A stretch of 64,000 bases of DNA. Origin: Gordionus sp. m RMFG-2023. Lineage: Eukaryota > Nematomorpha > Gordioida > Chordodea > Parachordodidae. Made by a program: the position numbers and the translations under genes. Below the pieces are notes generated by a model that did no database searches, was not told where the DNA came from, and saw only the letters and a list, made by a program, of their open reading frames with translations. The stretch covers positions 93,243,997 to 93,307,996 of the forward strand of contig NC_088775.1 of the NCBI RefSeq assembly GCF_954871325.1, in the 5' to 3' direction. Shown one piece after another: positions 45,768 through 58,856 of this stretch (positions within the stretch are counted from its first letter, which is position 1; every line of letters starts with the position of its first letter).

Positions 45768-46800
45768 GTGGCGTTAGCCAAGATTTTATCATGGGGGAGG
45801 TTATATAAAATTGTTTTACATTTTCATAAAACAAAATTTTAGGGTATTTTATTATATATTTTACATTCCTTTATTTAATCATGTATATATTTTTATTAAT
45901 TAAAATATTTTCAAAATGTTGATATTTTATATAATACAGATTTTAATATTAAAAATTATAATGTATAAAGACTCTATTTTAAAAAAAAGTATTTTTTTAC
46001 AATTATATAAAATTTGTGTAATTCTTAAGCAAATAATGGTATTTAAAAAATATGATGATATTATCTTATAAATAATACATTTTTTCAAAAAAATATTGAT
46101 AATATATTAAAACTAATAAAAATTTTATTGCTATTTTTTGATTTGAATTTTAAAAGAGAGATCTACTTATCTCTGAGATTTTGCTAGTTCATCTAGAATC
46201 AAATTTTTATCTAAAATAATCTCATAAATATTCAATAGGGCTAATCCATTTAAACGTTTTTTACCGGTTATGTTTCTTAAATAGGTTTTTAACCTTTTTA
46301 AAGTTGAAAAATACCTTTCATTAGTGCAGGTGCTAGTTGGCAAGGTAGCTAAAATAATTAATAATGTTTTGATATTAGGCAGGGAATCTAAAATGCAATT
46401 ACACATGGAAAGGGCCTGCAGAGCATTTTTTGGTCTCAAAGAATACCCTATTCTGTTAAGATTTTTATACCAAAATTCGACATCACAAAGTAACTTATCA
46501 TATGAACCTACTAAATCATCAGTGAGATTTTTTAATATCCTCTCGTGTTCCAAGTGTAATCAACAGTTTAGACTCAGCCCGCAAAAGAAAATAAAAGCTG
46601 TTTAGAATAAAATTGTGACTGATAAATCTTTCATTTAATGTATCGATAATGAGAGTAAAAGTATTTATTTTATAAAAATCCTCAATCGTAGATGCGTCAA
46701 TATTTAAGAAACTGGACTATCTCGAAAGTTTTTAATTTTTAATCTCAAACATATTAGCGATCACCTTTACTATCTCATTCATTAAATTTAATAAAATTAA
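45768..46800 (-). pseudogene. hAT (ZMYM1/52 kDa-like) transposase 3' end and terminus
   Basis: The minus-strand frame 46553-46167 encodes a hAT C-terminus: NIKTLLIILATLPTSTCTNE followed by RYFSTLKRLKTYLRNITGKK and RLNGLALLNIYEIILD. The family wording is LL-x-ILATLPVSTA-x-AERSFS-x-LRRLKT-x-LRS...RL-x-GLAL-x-x-IH. Here the catalytic Glu is kept in TNERYFS. Further upstream (46600-46790) fragments such as IIDTLNERF are visible among stops. CAGTGGCGTTAGCCA at 45768, on the 3' side of the gene, is the likely element end; the other end was not found. Partial and probably dead. Confidence 0.8.
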
Positions 46801-48038
46801 ATTATTTTTCTTTTATTTAAGAATCATAAAAAATTAATAAAAGATTTTTAAAACTAACTAATTAGTTTAACATTATAAATTTTATTATTAAATTAATAAA
46901 TATTTAATTTAACTGTGCGAGAAAAAATTTACAATCTATTTTTATTGTTAATAATTTTTAATTTATAATTTTTTAAACCAATGTTATCTCATTTAAAATT
47001 AAAAAATTCTTATTTGAATTATTTTAAAATATATTTCATTTTCATATCGTATATAATTTTTATTTATAAATTGAAGCCATTTTTTAAATAAAATTATTTG
47101 CAATAAGAAAAATTAAAAAATCCCTTCCCCCCTTTCCCCTTTTCTTTATGTATCAAGCCAAATTTTTGCTAACCTGTTCATCTTTTTTATTATATTTCAG
47201 AAGATAAATATTATTTTAAAAATTATTCTTAAATTTGATAAAAAATTTTAATTGTGCATTGTAACATTATTAACTTACATATTACAATTTTTTTAAGTTA
47301 CCACTATAGCGGAACCAAGAAATGGTAAAATTATTGATATAAAATATTATATTCTCTGCTTTCATTTCTGGTAAAATTTTTTTATTATTCCAATCACAAA
47401 TCATATCATGATGTAAGTTTATGTGAGCAATGTCTTAGGAGCAGGGCTTGATAAATTACTTACTCGTAAAGCCAGCTTATTGTAAGAGGTTGCCAGGCAT
47501 ATGGCGGATTTAACATATCTAGTTTTATAAATATTAGATTAGCCCCTATGAGATGGTTATTTTTGTGATTCTTATTTTTATCCTTATCATCATTCGAAAG
47601 GCTGTGGAAATGTGATTAATAGGTAAGTGGTAGATAGTTGCATCCATAATTTTCCGAATCAGGGATTTTTTTATGGATCATATTTTGTAGGGTAGTTAAT
47701 TCAAATGACATTATATCTAACTGTTGTATCGAAGAATAATATTTGGATGACGATCTGAGTTTTAATGAAAACCTGGTTTTTAATAATATAGATACATTAA
47801 TTATTGGTTTATAATTTATTTATTAAAATGCATTTCGAAAATATATATTATTTTGCAAATGCTTTTGATGATAATCTTAGTTTGATGCACGACTTCATGA
47901 TATCCCACCTTTAATAATACTTTTTTTTAAAAAACTAATTTGGCTAATCTAAAGATAGTGGGGGAGAAATTACCTACATTATGAATAGTGACCCTAGAGA
48001 CCCTGGTATATATTTAATTAGAAATATTTCCCAAAATT
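46801..48038. other. No gene seen
   Basis: AT-rich, with no recognisable coding or repeat structure apart from short homopolymers. Confidence 0.5.
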
Positions 48039-48074
48039 TTCTTTCTCTCTTTCTTTCTTTCTTTCTTTCTTTCA
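48039..48074 (-). repeat. (TTTC)n, short
   Basis: CTTTCTCTCTTTCTTTC tract of about 36 bp. Confidence 0.85.
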
Positions 48075-48229
48075 TGTCATCGATATGTGGTTCGGATAAT
48101 GCATGGAAGAAGATTCTCAATTTCAGGAATTAGTCGAGCCTACTAATAAAGATATTATGGTATTTATCTAAATTCAAAATAAATGTATTTATATTTTTTT
48201 TCGAATAAATATGTTTAAAAAAATTTGTC

Positions 48230-49330
48230 TAAAGAATAGCGAGTGATAAAAGAGGTTAACCTCAATTGCTAATTATACTAATAAGTCTGGTATTAGCAAA
48301 TGATATATATTAATATGATTGATTTGTATCTATGACATTTATAACATTGATAATATATGTATGACATTTATGACATTGATAATATATAATATAAATCTCA
48401 TTTATAACACTAATAGTTTTTGAAAAACACACAGGAATATAATTCTTAGCAACCTACATTGACAAAAAGTCATTAAACTAATATAACCATTTTAGAAAAT
48501 GTTTTATGGAATTGACTAATTAGGAAAATTTTGAAGGCATGACCTAATCAATAATTCTTGAAGAGGATAATATATACGACTAATCCAAATCATAAGACTA
48601 TATGGTCGTGGGACCTAGATGTATCATAAGCTAGAGAAATAATCAAGTAAATTACTTATTAAATTTCTAAAAGATTATCTTTCATTTCTAATGGTATATA
48701 AACGACTAGACACTTGACCATTATTGCTCATCTGAATAATGCAATCAAATACACTCAGCAACAGGAGTAATAATTTTAAGTTACATAGCCACTCATATAA
48801 TAGATTCTGGTTTCACGATGTAACCTCATATCTGAATTTATTATGTTAGATAAACTGATAGAACGTAAACACTAAAAATTTTTGAAGAAATAATTATGCA
48901 AATATATTGAAGCCTTGAGTTAATTTACAAGGTAAGAATGCCATATTAGAAGTGAATTATGTAATAACTAGAAAATAAGGACAGAGTGATATGATGAAAG
49001 CAATTAAGATTTTATATACGTATTAAAAATTTACTGTTTTTCAAATAACAAAAAGGTAGCTCGTAAATGGTGAAGAAAAAAAAAATATCCATGAAATAAT
49101 AAAATATTTAATTTTTTATAATATTATATTTATTTTAAATAAATAGATGGCGATAAAGATTTGAATGATAATTGTTCCTTATATCTATTATAAAAAGCAT
49201 TGATTACTGAATTGTATTAAAGACATTAACTGTTTTATCCTATAACTGCCAATTGTGCCTGTAAAAGTGCTATTTTACCAAATATTTTGTAACCAATTCT
49301 ATATAATAGAGGATTATCAACTATATGTCT
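48230..49330 (+). repeat. Dispersed repeat R1, long copy 1
   Basis: Shares with 51540-52620, in order, AGCAACCTACATTGACAAA, TGGTATATAAACGACTAGAC, GATGTAACCTCATATC, ATGCAAATATATTGAAGCC and TATATAATAGAGGATTATCA. Non-coding here. Its left part is also the reverse complement of about 1090-1290, so it belongs to the DUF7869-bearing repeat family. Confidence 0.75.
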
Positions 49331-50455
49331 AAAATAATTTTAAAATACAAAATATCACCATCATAAATAAATTCTTCCAATTACATTGTCATAATCAACT
49401 AAAATAAGATGATATTACATCTTAAATAATTTTTTATTCACTATCAAAATCTGGGATCCAAACCGAAACGAATATCGGTTCGGGTTCGGATAAAATAACG
49501 GTTTAAGGTTATCGGTTCGGTTCTAACCTCTAAGAACCGGTTTGAACACTTTTGTATCCAAACCTACATTCGAATTATGTATAGGGAAAATATTTTTTTT
49601 TATTTTATCATTAATTTAAAAAAACACATGTATAAACCTTTATTTTTATTAATTGCACATTACAAAATAATATTTAATTTATAAATAAAAAAATAAGAAT
49701 ATGTTTTAATGATTAATTTTAATATGAACAATATTTTACTTTTTTTACTTAAATTCTTTTTATTAAGCCGCACAATTAATATATTTTCTAAATTCGTCTC
49801 ACTCAAGTTACACTATAAGGATATAGTATAAATTAAATTATTGAAAAGCATCTTTCCACACTGACTTGGGTAGATAGCACTGCCAATATGATATCAGATT
49901 TGATGTGTCATGTATAATAATATTTTGGATTAAATTTTTCTCTAGGCATTATAATTTACAAGTTTAAAATCTTTTAAAAAAATGTTGTAAAATGACAATA
50001 TACTAAAGTTTATAAAAATTATTACCGACACTTATCACAATCAAATGTGATTGATGATAATCTTTAAAATAATTAGAATGTAATGATTTTACTATTAATT
50101 AAAAACATATATATAAAACCTTCATTTTTATTAATTGCACATTATAAAATAATATTTAATTTATAAATATAAAAATATATATCAATGATTAATTTTAATA
50201 TGAACAATATTTTACTTTTTTACTTAAATAATTTTTTATTCACTATCAAGAATCTATAAAAATCATAGTATACGATAAAAATAATTTGAGAAATGAGCCA
50301 GATGGTGAAAATAAGATTACAATAGCTCCACCAAAAAAAATGTTTAAGTCTTTTCATATATCTCAATCAAAATAAAAGGTATTTAAATTTTGTTTTAATA
50401 AATTTTATAATTATATTAGTATATATTTATAATTTCTTAAAAAATTACAAATCTA
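49331..50455. other. No gene seen
   Basis: 49450-49570 is a GC-richer patch of ATCGGTTCGG/CCGGTTTGAAC words, like worn transposon ends. Two ~110 bp blocks around 49600-49745 and 50095-50220 are copies of one another (TTTTATTAATTGCACATTA...TAATTTTAATATGAACAATA). Confidence 0.5.
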
Positions 50456-50651
50456 CTCTGGTGGGGTCTCACAAACTTCAATCTGTCACAAAATGCTTAT
50501 ATCTTAAAAACTAATCAACCGAGATATATGAAATTTGGTAATAAAAATTCTTAGATATATTTGATGAAGCAACTGAAGAATCCAGATCATAATAACTGTT
50601 TTTATGTAATATCATTTCTAGCATGCCTGGGTTTCAAATACCCCACCAGAG
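50456..50651. mobile_element. MITE with TA duplication, about 196 bp
   Basis: Ends CTCTGGTGGGGT and ACCCCACCAGAG are exact inverted repeats, flanked by TA on both sides. TA duplication suggests a Tc1/mariner-type source. Confidence 0.75.
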
Positions 50652-51419
50652 TATTGAAGGGTTAAAAAAAATGAAAATTAATACTTTGACTTTTCTAATT
50701 GTTTGGAGAAGGAAATAATGCTTGTTTTTCTAAAAGATTTATTTATATATTTCTCTTAAATTTTTATAAAAATTGTTTCTTACAAAACCTGACAATGTTG
50801 AGCGAATTTCCCCATCAATAGGTCTCTTATTCCGTTTACGCATCCGAGAGTTCATTAATTATCGCGCGATTTAATTTTATCGTATTCCATCTAATTAAAT
50901 GATTTAATTAACGCACAAATTTAGCCTTGATTGATTCAATTTATATATTAGATTTTCTCAATAAATTTTAAAAATTGAATCAATTTTAATGTAAACTTCA
51001 AATAAAAAATCCCAAAATATTAACTAACGATATAAGTACAATAATATAATATTAAATTAAACATGTTAAGTTTAAATTTCAGTGAAGATGCACCATAGAA
51101 AGTGACAATTGTAATAATATTTATTTTTCAACTTTTTTGATAATTTTTAAAGCAAACTAGTAAATATAAAATACATAAAACATGACAGAAAGAAATTTAC
51201 ACATTAGATATATTTTTTGAATATATATTTAAAATTTATTTTAAAAATATAAAAATAATCAAATACTGTCTCTCAAAATTATTATTTATATATTAAAAAA
51301 ATTAAAATACTTTAAAAAAAATTTGCGGCAGATTTTTGTAGAAGATTTCTAATTGCGGTAGTCTGCGTGTAAACTAAATAATTGCGGGAGTCTCCCACAG
51401 ATGGGGGGAGACCTGGCAA
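50652..51419. other. No gene seen
   Basis: AT-rich; CGCATCCGAGAGTTCATTAATTATCGCGCG near 50840 is a slightly GC-richer patch. Confidence 0.5.
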
Positions 51420-52620
51420 CCTTGGTTATAATTATGAAAATAATAGGCTTACCTAAAAAAACAAATTGACTTAAACTTAATTAGACAATAAAATTTGGTT
51501 GAAAATAATTAGCTAAGGCTAAGCCGATTGTTTTAATATTAAATATTTTCGCTTGCGGATATAAAATTATTTGCGTCTAAAGAATAACAAGTGATAAAAA
51601 AGGTCAATTAATTTATACTCTACATCAATTGATAATGGTTTTTACAAACAGCAAAAGTAAATATAAATCTTAGCAACCTAAATTGACAAATGGTCATAAA
51701 ACTAATATAACGTTGTGTTGCCATTTTATAAGGAAAAATTTGTAAGCATAAAAAATCAACAATTCTTGAAGAAGAGAATATAAACGACTAATCGTTATGG
51801 AAGCTGGATAAGTAATCGAGAAAATTATTGTGATATATTAAATTCCTAAAATATTATCTTCCATTTTTAATGGTATATAAACGACTAGACATGGCAATTA
51901 TTGCTCATCTAAATTATGAAATCAAATGCTCTAAGCAGCAGGAGTTAATCTTAAATTAAATAGCCACACCAATAAATAATGCTGGTGAATTTGCAGTCAT
52001 AGCCATGACATTCATGATGTAAACTCATATCAGAATTTATTATGTTTGATATATTGATAAAACAAAAACACTAAAAATCTTTATAAGAAATAATTATGCA
52101 AATATATTGAAGCCTTGAGTTATTTACACGGCAAGGATGCCATATTAGAAATGTAACTAGAAAATATGGACTAGAGTTTTAATGAAAACAATTAAGATTT
52201 TATATATTATTGTCCCACCGCCTCTAGTTGGTATATTATATTTTAAAATAATAGTAATTTGTAATAATATCAAAAGTATACTCGTATTAAAAAGTTAACT
52301 TAAAGCTGTTTTTCAAAGAAGAATCAATATAACTCTTTCCTAAAAACAAGTAAAAAAAGACAAAAAAAGATATCGATGAAATAATAAGATATTTAATTAT
52401 ACAATAATATTTTTATTAAAAATATATAGATGGCGTTAAAGAATTGAATGGACATTGTTAATGTTTATTATCAAAATTGATTAGTAAAGTCTAATTAAAA
52501 TATTATCTGAAATATATTCTATAACTGTCAATTGCCTGTAAACGTGGCATTTTAATATTTTCGAAATAATTCTATATAATAGAGGATTATCAACTAGATG
52601 ACTAAATGTATTTTTAAATT
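51420..52620 (+). repeat. Dispersed repeat R1, long copy 2
   Basis: Parallel to 48230-49330. 51470-51720 is the reverse complement of the block at 1090-1480 and 7600-7990, including the GGCTAAGGCTAAGCC words and TAATATAACGTTGTGTTGCC. Confidence 0.75.
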
Positions 52621-53960
52621 ATATAAAACATAATTTTTTTCAAATTAGGAGAAAAATATATAATTTAGTAAATAATATAATAGAAATTATATAAACAATA
52701 TTTAAAGAATGAATCCTAAATGATTTTAATTATTATATACGTCCAATCTATTTATTTTAAAAAGTAAATAAAATACTTTAGCCCTTCTAATTATTTAGAA
52801 AAGAAAATAATTGTTGTTTCTCTATTATTTAGTTCTAAAAAAATAAGAATCTTAGATCAAACTACTACACTTGTGTCAAGATTTTATTTTAACTGAAACC
52901 CCGCAGTTGGCTAATGTATTTAATTCTGATCCAAATAAATTTATCTGATCGATTCGACTATTTGGTCCGAAAGTTCATATGATTAGAAACCTAAACCTTT
53001 CTGCCATCTATGAGCAAAATCACCACTTACACAATATTGTTTTGTTAATAATCTTAATTGAGCCGTTTTTAGCCAAATTGGGCTTTTTAACAACACTATT
53101 TAGGCACCTCAATATTATATAAAATATTATTAAATTTATGCGTTGTAATATTATTACTTTAAATCCATAATCTACTAAGTTTACCTATTTTATATTGCCC
53201 AATATTAGTTGGAAACATGTAATTTTTTATTGTTTTTTCTTTAAAAAAAAATCAAAGTCTGCTTGGTTGACGGTTAAAATATATGTGTTCCTCGAGCATG
53301 TAATTATGTTTTTTTTTGAAACAACGCTTAGAAAAAAACTTTGGTTTTGGACTATGACGATAAAATATGCTTTAAAAATTTCAAATTTATAGGATGAAAA
53401 TAAGTGTGAATTTTGGATCAATGAGCTTGATAGTACCTTGTGGAGATGGTCAAATAACTATTTCTCAGTTAATTGAAAAATCAATTCAAAAATATCAAAA
53501 GCTATCATTCATTGTAAATTTATTATATATTTAATTTAACTTTTATCAAGCTTCTATATAAATTTTCATCATACATTTATTACTATATTGCATAAATTTC
53601 TAAAAATATCTTTAAATCATATTAGGTTAAATTAAATCATCATAATTTAAGATATATTATCTATCTTATTTAAAATGTTAAAAATATATTACAAGATATA
53701 AAATAATCTTTATTTTCTTGACAAAAGATATAGATATGGATACTTTTTTATATGTCTTTAAAAAATTAAACATTCACTTAACACATGGATTCTTGCATTA
53801 ATTTTGTTGTTTTACTTCTATCTTTATATTTAAAATTAATATTCATTAATTTTAGTTGTTATACTTCTATCTTTATATTTAAAATTAATATTCAGTAATT
53901 ATATATACATCCTAGCAACTGTTATATGCAAATTAGATAATTCAATCTAAACATTTCATG
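52621..53960. other. No gene seen
   Basis: AT-rich. Two ~60 bp direct repeats (TTGTTTTACTTCTATCTTTA/TTGTTATACTTCTATCTTTA) at about 53795-53900. Open frames at 53195-53421 on both strands lack any motif. Confidence 0.5.
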
Positions 53961-54185
53961 TAGAGATCTGCAGAGCTTGGCTCATCCAAAAGCCTTTGCA
54001 GGCTTGGCCAGAAAATTTACAAAAATTTAATGGGGCATGGTAGATTTAAATCAGTTATAATGGGTTAACCCATTAAAATTTTTAATAAAAAATGTAATGA
54101 GTTTGACCAGGAAAAATTTAACATAGTGGACCAAGTAAATTATGCAAAAAATCTTAATGGACCATGGCGGGTTTGCAGACCTCTA
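53961..54185. mobile_element. hAT MITE, 225 bp
   Basis: TAGAGATCTGCA at the left and TGCAGACCTCTA at the right (one mismatch), with flanks ATTTCATG and ATTTATTG (6 of 8). Subterminal TTGGCC/TTTGACC words. Confidence 0.65.
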
Positions 54186-54885
54186 ATTTATTGTTCATAT
54201 TTATATTTTTATATTAATCAGTATATAAAAATATTAATCTTATTTTAATTTTATATACTGTCCAACATTTTGGATTGCCATTTGGGTAGGGAAATATTTA
54301 TGTCATTCTGATTTTTAAAATTTTTTTAAATGTCTTTTTTAGTTTTCATATTTATATAAATGATATTGTAAGCATATTTTCTAGTTATAATATGATGTGT
54401 TTGGTGTGTATTTTGAAATAATTTAATAAAAATTTCTAAATAATTTGAAAAATTTTGGGATAGTTCCTTTGGGAAAATAGATTAAAGAATAATTTTATTT
54501 TTTATATTTAGAATTTAACATTCAGCTAGTTGATATAATCAACAATATAGTGTTTATCTTGGTTTGGTTTATACATATCTCCATTTCTATTTTTGTTGCT
54601 GGTGACGCCTGACCCAAGTACATGGGCTGGGCTGTATTTTAAATATACTTGGGTCGGGCCAAAAATTTAATTAAAAAATTACCCAGGCCAGGTCTAAAAA
54701 TTAAAAAAAAATATCTGGGCTTGGTCGTATATTTTTAAAACCAAATATTTTAAATCGTCATTATTAGATATGAAAAAATTAAAAATAAATATAATATATT
54801 TTTAAAAAAAATTCAGACCTGGCTAGGCCTAAATATATAAAGCCCGGGCTGAGACGAAAAATTCGGGCCCAGTCGTGCCATGTAA
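54186..54885. other. Worn GC-rich transposon end(s), no gene
   Basis: 54600-54880 repeats GGGCTGGGC, ACTTGGGTCGGGCC, CCAGGCCAGG, GGGCCCAG words on both strands, like subterminal regions of hAT elements such as at 42863 and 63625. Limits unclear. Confidence 0.4.
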
Positions 54886-55119
54886 GGCCACATTCATAGT
54901 GGATCTGATCCGATACGATTTAACAGCTGATCGATTTTTAAAATCGGTTTATGAGAATCAATTTTTCTTTATTAAAACTAATATTTCTTAGGTTATTATC
55001 ATGTATAGAATTAAAGACAAAATTAATATTATCACAAAAAAATTGATCTCATAAACAGATTTTTAAAAATCGATCAGCTGTTAAATCGTGTAGGATCAGA
55101 TCCCACTATGAATGCGGCC
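54886..55119. mobile_element. PIF/Harbinger-type MITE, 234 bp, ~60-90 bp inverted repeats
   Basis: Starts GGCCACATTCATAGTGGATC and ends with GATCCCACTATGAATGCGGCC (shown in part), flanked by TAA on both sides. Inverted arms continue inward over TTTAACAGCTGATCGATTTT. Three-base TWA duplications are typical of PIF/Harbinger. Confidence 0.8.
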
Positions 55120-55167
55120 TAAATGGTAACTCTGCAAGTCTACGAAATAGCTATTCAATAATAATAT

Positions 55168-55341
55168 CAGAGTTGTTAAGAGATACTTTTTAAATGGATC
55201 GAGATACAGATACAATGACAAAAATGATATCTAGATACAAATTATTTAACCAAAAATCTTTCTAGATACAGATACCACATTTTTATATCTAGATACAGAA
55301 TCTAGATACTTGTATTGTATCTAGATCCTTTAACAACTCTG
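55168..55341. mobile_element. hAT MITE, (GTATCTAGA) family, inverted copy
   Basis: CAGAGTTGTTAAGAGATAC ... CCTTTAACAACTCTG with flanks AATAATAT and AATACTAT (7 of 8). Confidence 0.85.
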
Positions 55342-56431
55342 AATACTATATTCGTATCAGAAACAAACAAACCAGTGTGACCCATAAACCAGGCCTGGTG
55401 CCCTTTTGGCTATATATTTATAGTCGTTATTTTTTTTTTTAAAGTTATTAACTTTTATACTAATTTTTCTTTCAAATTCTTCCTTACAATGATATTTGAG
55501 GAGATAGGGAGGGCGTGTTGGGTGACATTTTTATTAGCTCAAAATGCTATTTACGAGAACAGAGGTGGGATTTCTCCCTTCCACCCTCACTTGGTTATGC
55601 GCCTGCTAGAGCCTCGATAATGTATCACCAGATGATTAAATTTCTATACCTTGGTCTTTAGGTAAATCCTTTGTGACTTCACGTGCGTCTCTTAATTTCC
55701 CAAAAAAAATGTAAATTCTAATTTTGTCGAATATAGTTGAGAAAATAAAAATATTTCTAAATTAAACAATTTATGTTTTTTTTAACCAATCGTCATCTCT
55801 TCCGCTTGGAACATATGGCGGAACTTTAAATTTTTTTTAAAAAAAATATTGGCGGCAAAATAGGAGCTCCTTACATCAAAAATCCAAGGATTTTTATTTT
55901 TTTTAAAAAAAATAAACAAAAAAAATTTAAATTACTATTTTTTTGGGGGAACTTTAAGTCCAAATTCCGTTTTTTTATCAATGACATATTATAATACCTA
56001 GACTAACGAACGATGCATTCATTAAAAGTGTACATCAATGAAAACAGCTGGGGACGCCATTTTGATTGCTCGTATCATTATTTAAAAATTTTTAAACGAG
56101 AGGCCAATTTATTTCCTATGTCTCGACGCAAGCTTTATCAAAGAAATGTCTGATCATCGAGATGATAGGGAAGCAAAGTTATCTATTTAATAGTTGTTTT
56201 TAACGTGAAGAATAATCGCTAAACGAGTTACCAAAATGGCGGATCCAGCTGATTTGTATTCGACGACGCTTCCATATGCATTATTATGAATGCAACGTCG
56301 GCCCTCGGTTTTATTGTATGACGTCATTGGTTTTTTATTAAGAATTTTGTAATTTTTAAATTTATAAAAATGATTTTTTTTAAAAAATGCCGCCGAAGAA
56401 ATTAATTAAATGATATCGATCCAATCTAATA
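55342..56431. other. Less AT-rich unique stretch, no gene established
   Basis: CCAAAATGGCGGATCCAGC at about 56233 gives a 17-codon frame (MADPADLYSTTLPYALL), and CAAAATGGCGTCC occurs facing the other way at about 56064. They could be first exons of divergent genes but nothing confirms it. Confidence 0.3.
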
Positions 56432-56439
56432 CATTTTTA

Positions 56440-56850
56440 CAGAGTTGTTAAAGGATCTAAGTATCTAGATCCTGTATCGAGATACAAAAATGTGGTATCT
56501 GTATCTAGATAGATTTTTGATTAAAATATCTGTATCTGTATCTAGATACATTTTTGATTAAAATATCTGTATCTGTATCTAGATAGATTTTTGATTAAAA
56601 TATCTGTATCTGTATCTAGATAGATTTTTGATTAAAATATCTGTATCTGTATCTAGATAGATTTTTGATTAAAATATCTGTATCTGTATCTAGATAGATT
56701 TTTGATTAAGATATCTGTATCTAGATAGATTTTTGATTAATATATCTGTATCTAGATAAATTTTTGATTAAAATATCTGTATCTAGATTATTATTTGAAA
56801 CGATGTATCTGTATCTAGATCCATTTAAAAAGTATCTTTTAACAACTCTG
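56440..56850. mobile_element. hAT MITE, (GTATCTAGA) family, with internal minisatellite
   Basis: CAGAGTTGTTAAAGGATC ... TTTTAACAACTCTG, flanked by CATTTTTA at 56432-56439 and 56851-56858 (perfect 8 bp). The interior expanded to about seven units of a ~36 bp repeat with ATCTGTATCTAGATAGATTT and TTGATTAAAAT. Confidence 0.92.
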
Positions 56851-56858
56851 CATTTTTA

Positions 56859-57674
56859 TAAACCTAAGTAAATGATATTTTTGTTTTAAACTTAAAACTT
56901 AAATTTTAGTCCTTTTAATTGATTTTTTTATTTTTGTAATTGAATATTTATTTAATTTTTTTTATTTTTGTAATTGAATATTATTTTATTTTCTTAATTT
57001 TTTTTATACTTTCCCCATAAAATCCATTTTTTTTATATTTATATTAAAATAAACTAACAAGAATATAATATTAAACAATTTAAAAAAAACAAAATAAAAC
57101 AAAACATGTTTTTTTTAAAGAACACGAGTGGTGGGAAGGGGGGTCAAAAAAGGGGGCTATTATTGAGACCCGAGGAAACTAAGATAGTTGTCTAGAAACA
57201 CAGCTGATTGTAACATTTTAACAAAGGATCCATGATCAACCATTAATTTGAGAAAATTTTATAAAAAAATGATAGTCTAGGGGACCCGTTGGTAGAAATA
57301 ACTTGTTGGGATAGGGTGAAAACCAGAAAAATGGTGGTATATTTTCTAATTTTTGATCTTTCAGCTGTTAAAATTGGATCAATGTTTGGGTTAAAGGAAA
57401 ATTGAAATTCCGAATAAGGGGGTTTCCCTCTAAACCAAGGTGAGCCCATCCGGTCTTTTCTCATCGGACGGGGTTAAGTGGACCTGTTTCAGATGGTTAG
57501 GGTATTTGGTCAAAATTATAATTATTAATAAAATATATATTTTTTTACAACTTTACTCTAATTAACAATTATTTTATAATTATCTCTCTTTCATGTGTAC
57601 GAACGAATTTTTTTAAAAAAAGAAAACAATTTAAAAAATTTTTGATATAGAAAATAAAATTAAAAAAAATTGAT
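56859..57674. other. No gene seen
   Basis: Homopolymer-rich, with a GC-richer patch at 57125-57500. The 73-codon minus-strand frame there has no motif. Confidence 0.45.
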
Positions 57675-58085
57675 TTATTTAAAACTTTGGAGAAACGATG
57701 TTCGAAAATGGAAAGGCGAAAAAATCGAATGAGAAAATTTGTCGCGAAAGAAGAAAAAAAAACTTTATTTAAAACTTTGGAGAAACGAAGTTCGAAAATG
57801 GAAAAGTAGAAAAATTAGTAGATTTGTCGGGAAAGAAAAAAAAAACTTTATTTAAAACTTTGGAGAAACGAAGTTCGAAAATGGAAAAGTAGAAAAATTA
57901 GTAGATTTGTCGGGAAAGAAAAAAATACCTTATTTAAAACTTTGGAGAAACGAAGTTCGAAAATGGAAAAGTAGAAAAATTAGTAGATTTGTCGGGAAAG
58001 AAGAAAAAAAAACTTTATTTAAAATTTGGAGAAACGAAGTTCGAAAATGGAAAGGCGGAAAAATCGAATGAGAAAATTTGTAAGA
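57675..58085 (+). repeat. ~85 bp tandem repeat, five copies
   Basis: AAAACTTTGGAGAAACGAAG recurs at about 57681, 57771, 57854, 57936 and 58021. Outer units have ...GGCG-x-AAAAATCGAATGAG, middle ones ...AGTAGAAAAATTAGTAG, so the middle units expanded last. Confidence 0.88.
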
Positions 58086-58663
58086 AAATAAAGAATAACT
58101 TTACAAATAAATATCTGTACTTTCACACACACCTGTAATTTATTTTGTAATTTTTTTTTGACCCACTTTTTAAATATTTCTTTCTTTCTCTTTATCATCT
58201 TCAAAATAAATTTTATTGTCATTTTTTAAAATTAATTTTTAAATGATTTGAAAATTTAAGAAGCCCCCCTTGAGTCTAATTACTAATAAAAAAATTTATA
58301 AAAAAAAATATTGTAAATTTAAAAAATACAATTATTTTATAATTGAGTTCCCAAAAGGGAACCATAATTATTGTTTCAAAAAAAAATATTTTTATTTTGT
58401 TTTGCGGCTAAGAGAATTTAGTAATTCGTAACATCTCGATTTAGCGAACGGTGATATCTTTTTTTTTATCCCCATCTCTCTATTCTTTTCCATTCTTTTC
58501 TATTCTTATTCCATCCTTTATATTTAATTCATTATATAGCCCCTTCCCCCCCTAAATACTATTTATATTAATCAAAAATCCTAAAAAGGAACCTTAATCA
58601 TAATTTATAAATACATCAATTCGAATTTTTTTTTTGGCGCGAGAGAGATATTAGTAATTTGTA
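58086..58663. other. No gene seen
   Basis: AT-rich with pyrimidine tracts at 58470-58560. Confidence 0.5.
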
Positions 58664-58856
58664 TAGTGTTGTTATAACCGCTCATTTTGAGCCAATTTTT
58701 AAAAACGGCGAATAGCTAGATTTTTAATGAGAAAAATATTATGGCAAGTCTCAGATTTTGTTCATAGGTGGCACAACAGTTTGAACATCTGTTAACGAAA
58801 TCTCGAGTAGCCGGTTTTCAAAAATCGGCTTTTATCCGAGCCGTTTAACAACACTA
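58664..58856. mobile_element. hAT MITE (TAGTGTTGTTA...AACAACACTA)
   Basis: Starts TAGTGTTGTTATAACCGCTC and ends GAGCCGTTTAACAACACTA. No clean 8 bp duplication is visible. Shares GAACATCTGTTAACGAAATC with 61640-61811. Confidence 0.7.

Noticed and set aside
56233-56290. MADPADLYSTTLPYALL short frame with good start context
   Set aside because: Only 17 codons, no convincing donor, no partner exon found.
57243-57464. 73-codon minus-strand frame (MRKDRMGSPWFRGKPPYSEF...)
   Set aside because: Lies in a worn GC-richer patch; no recognisable domain and no start or splice support.
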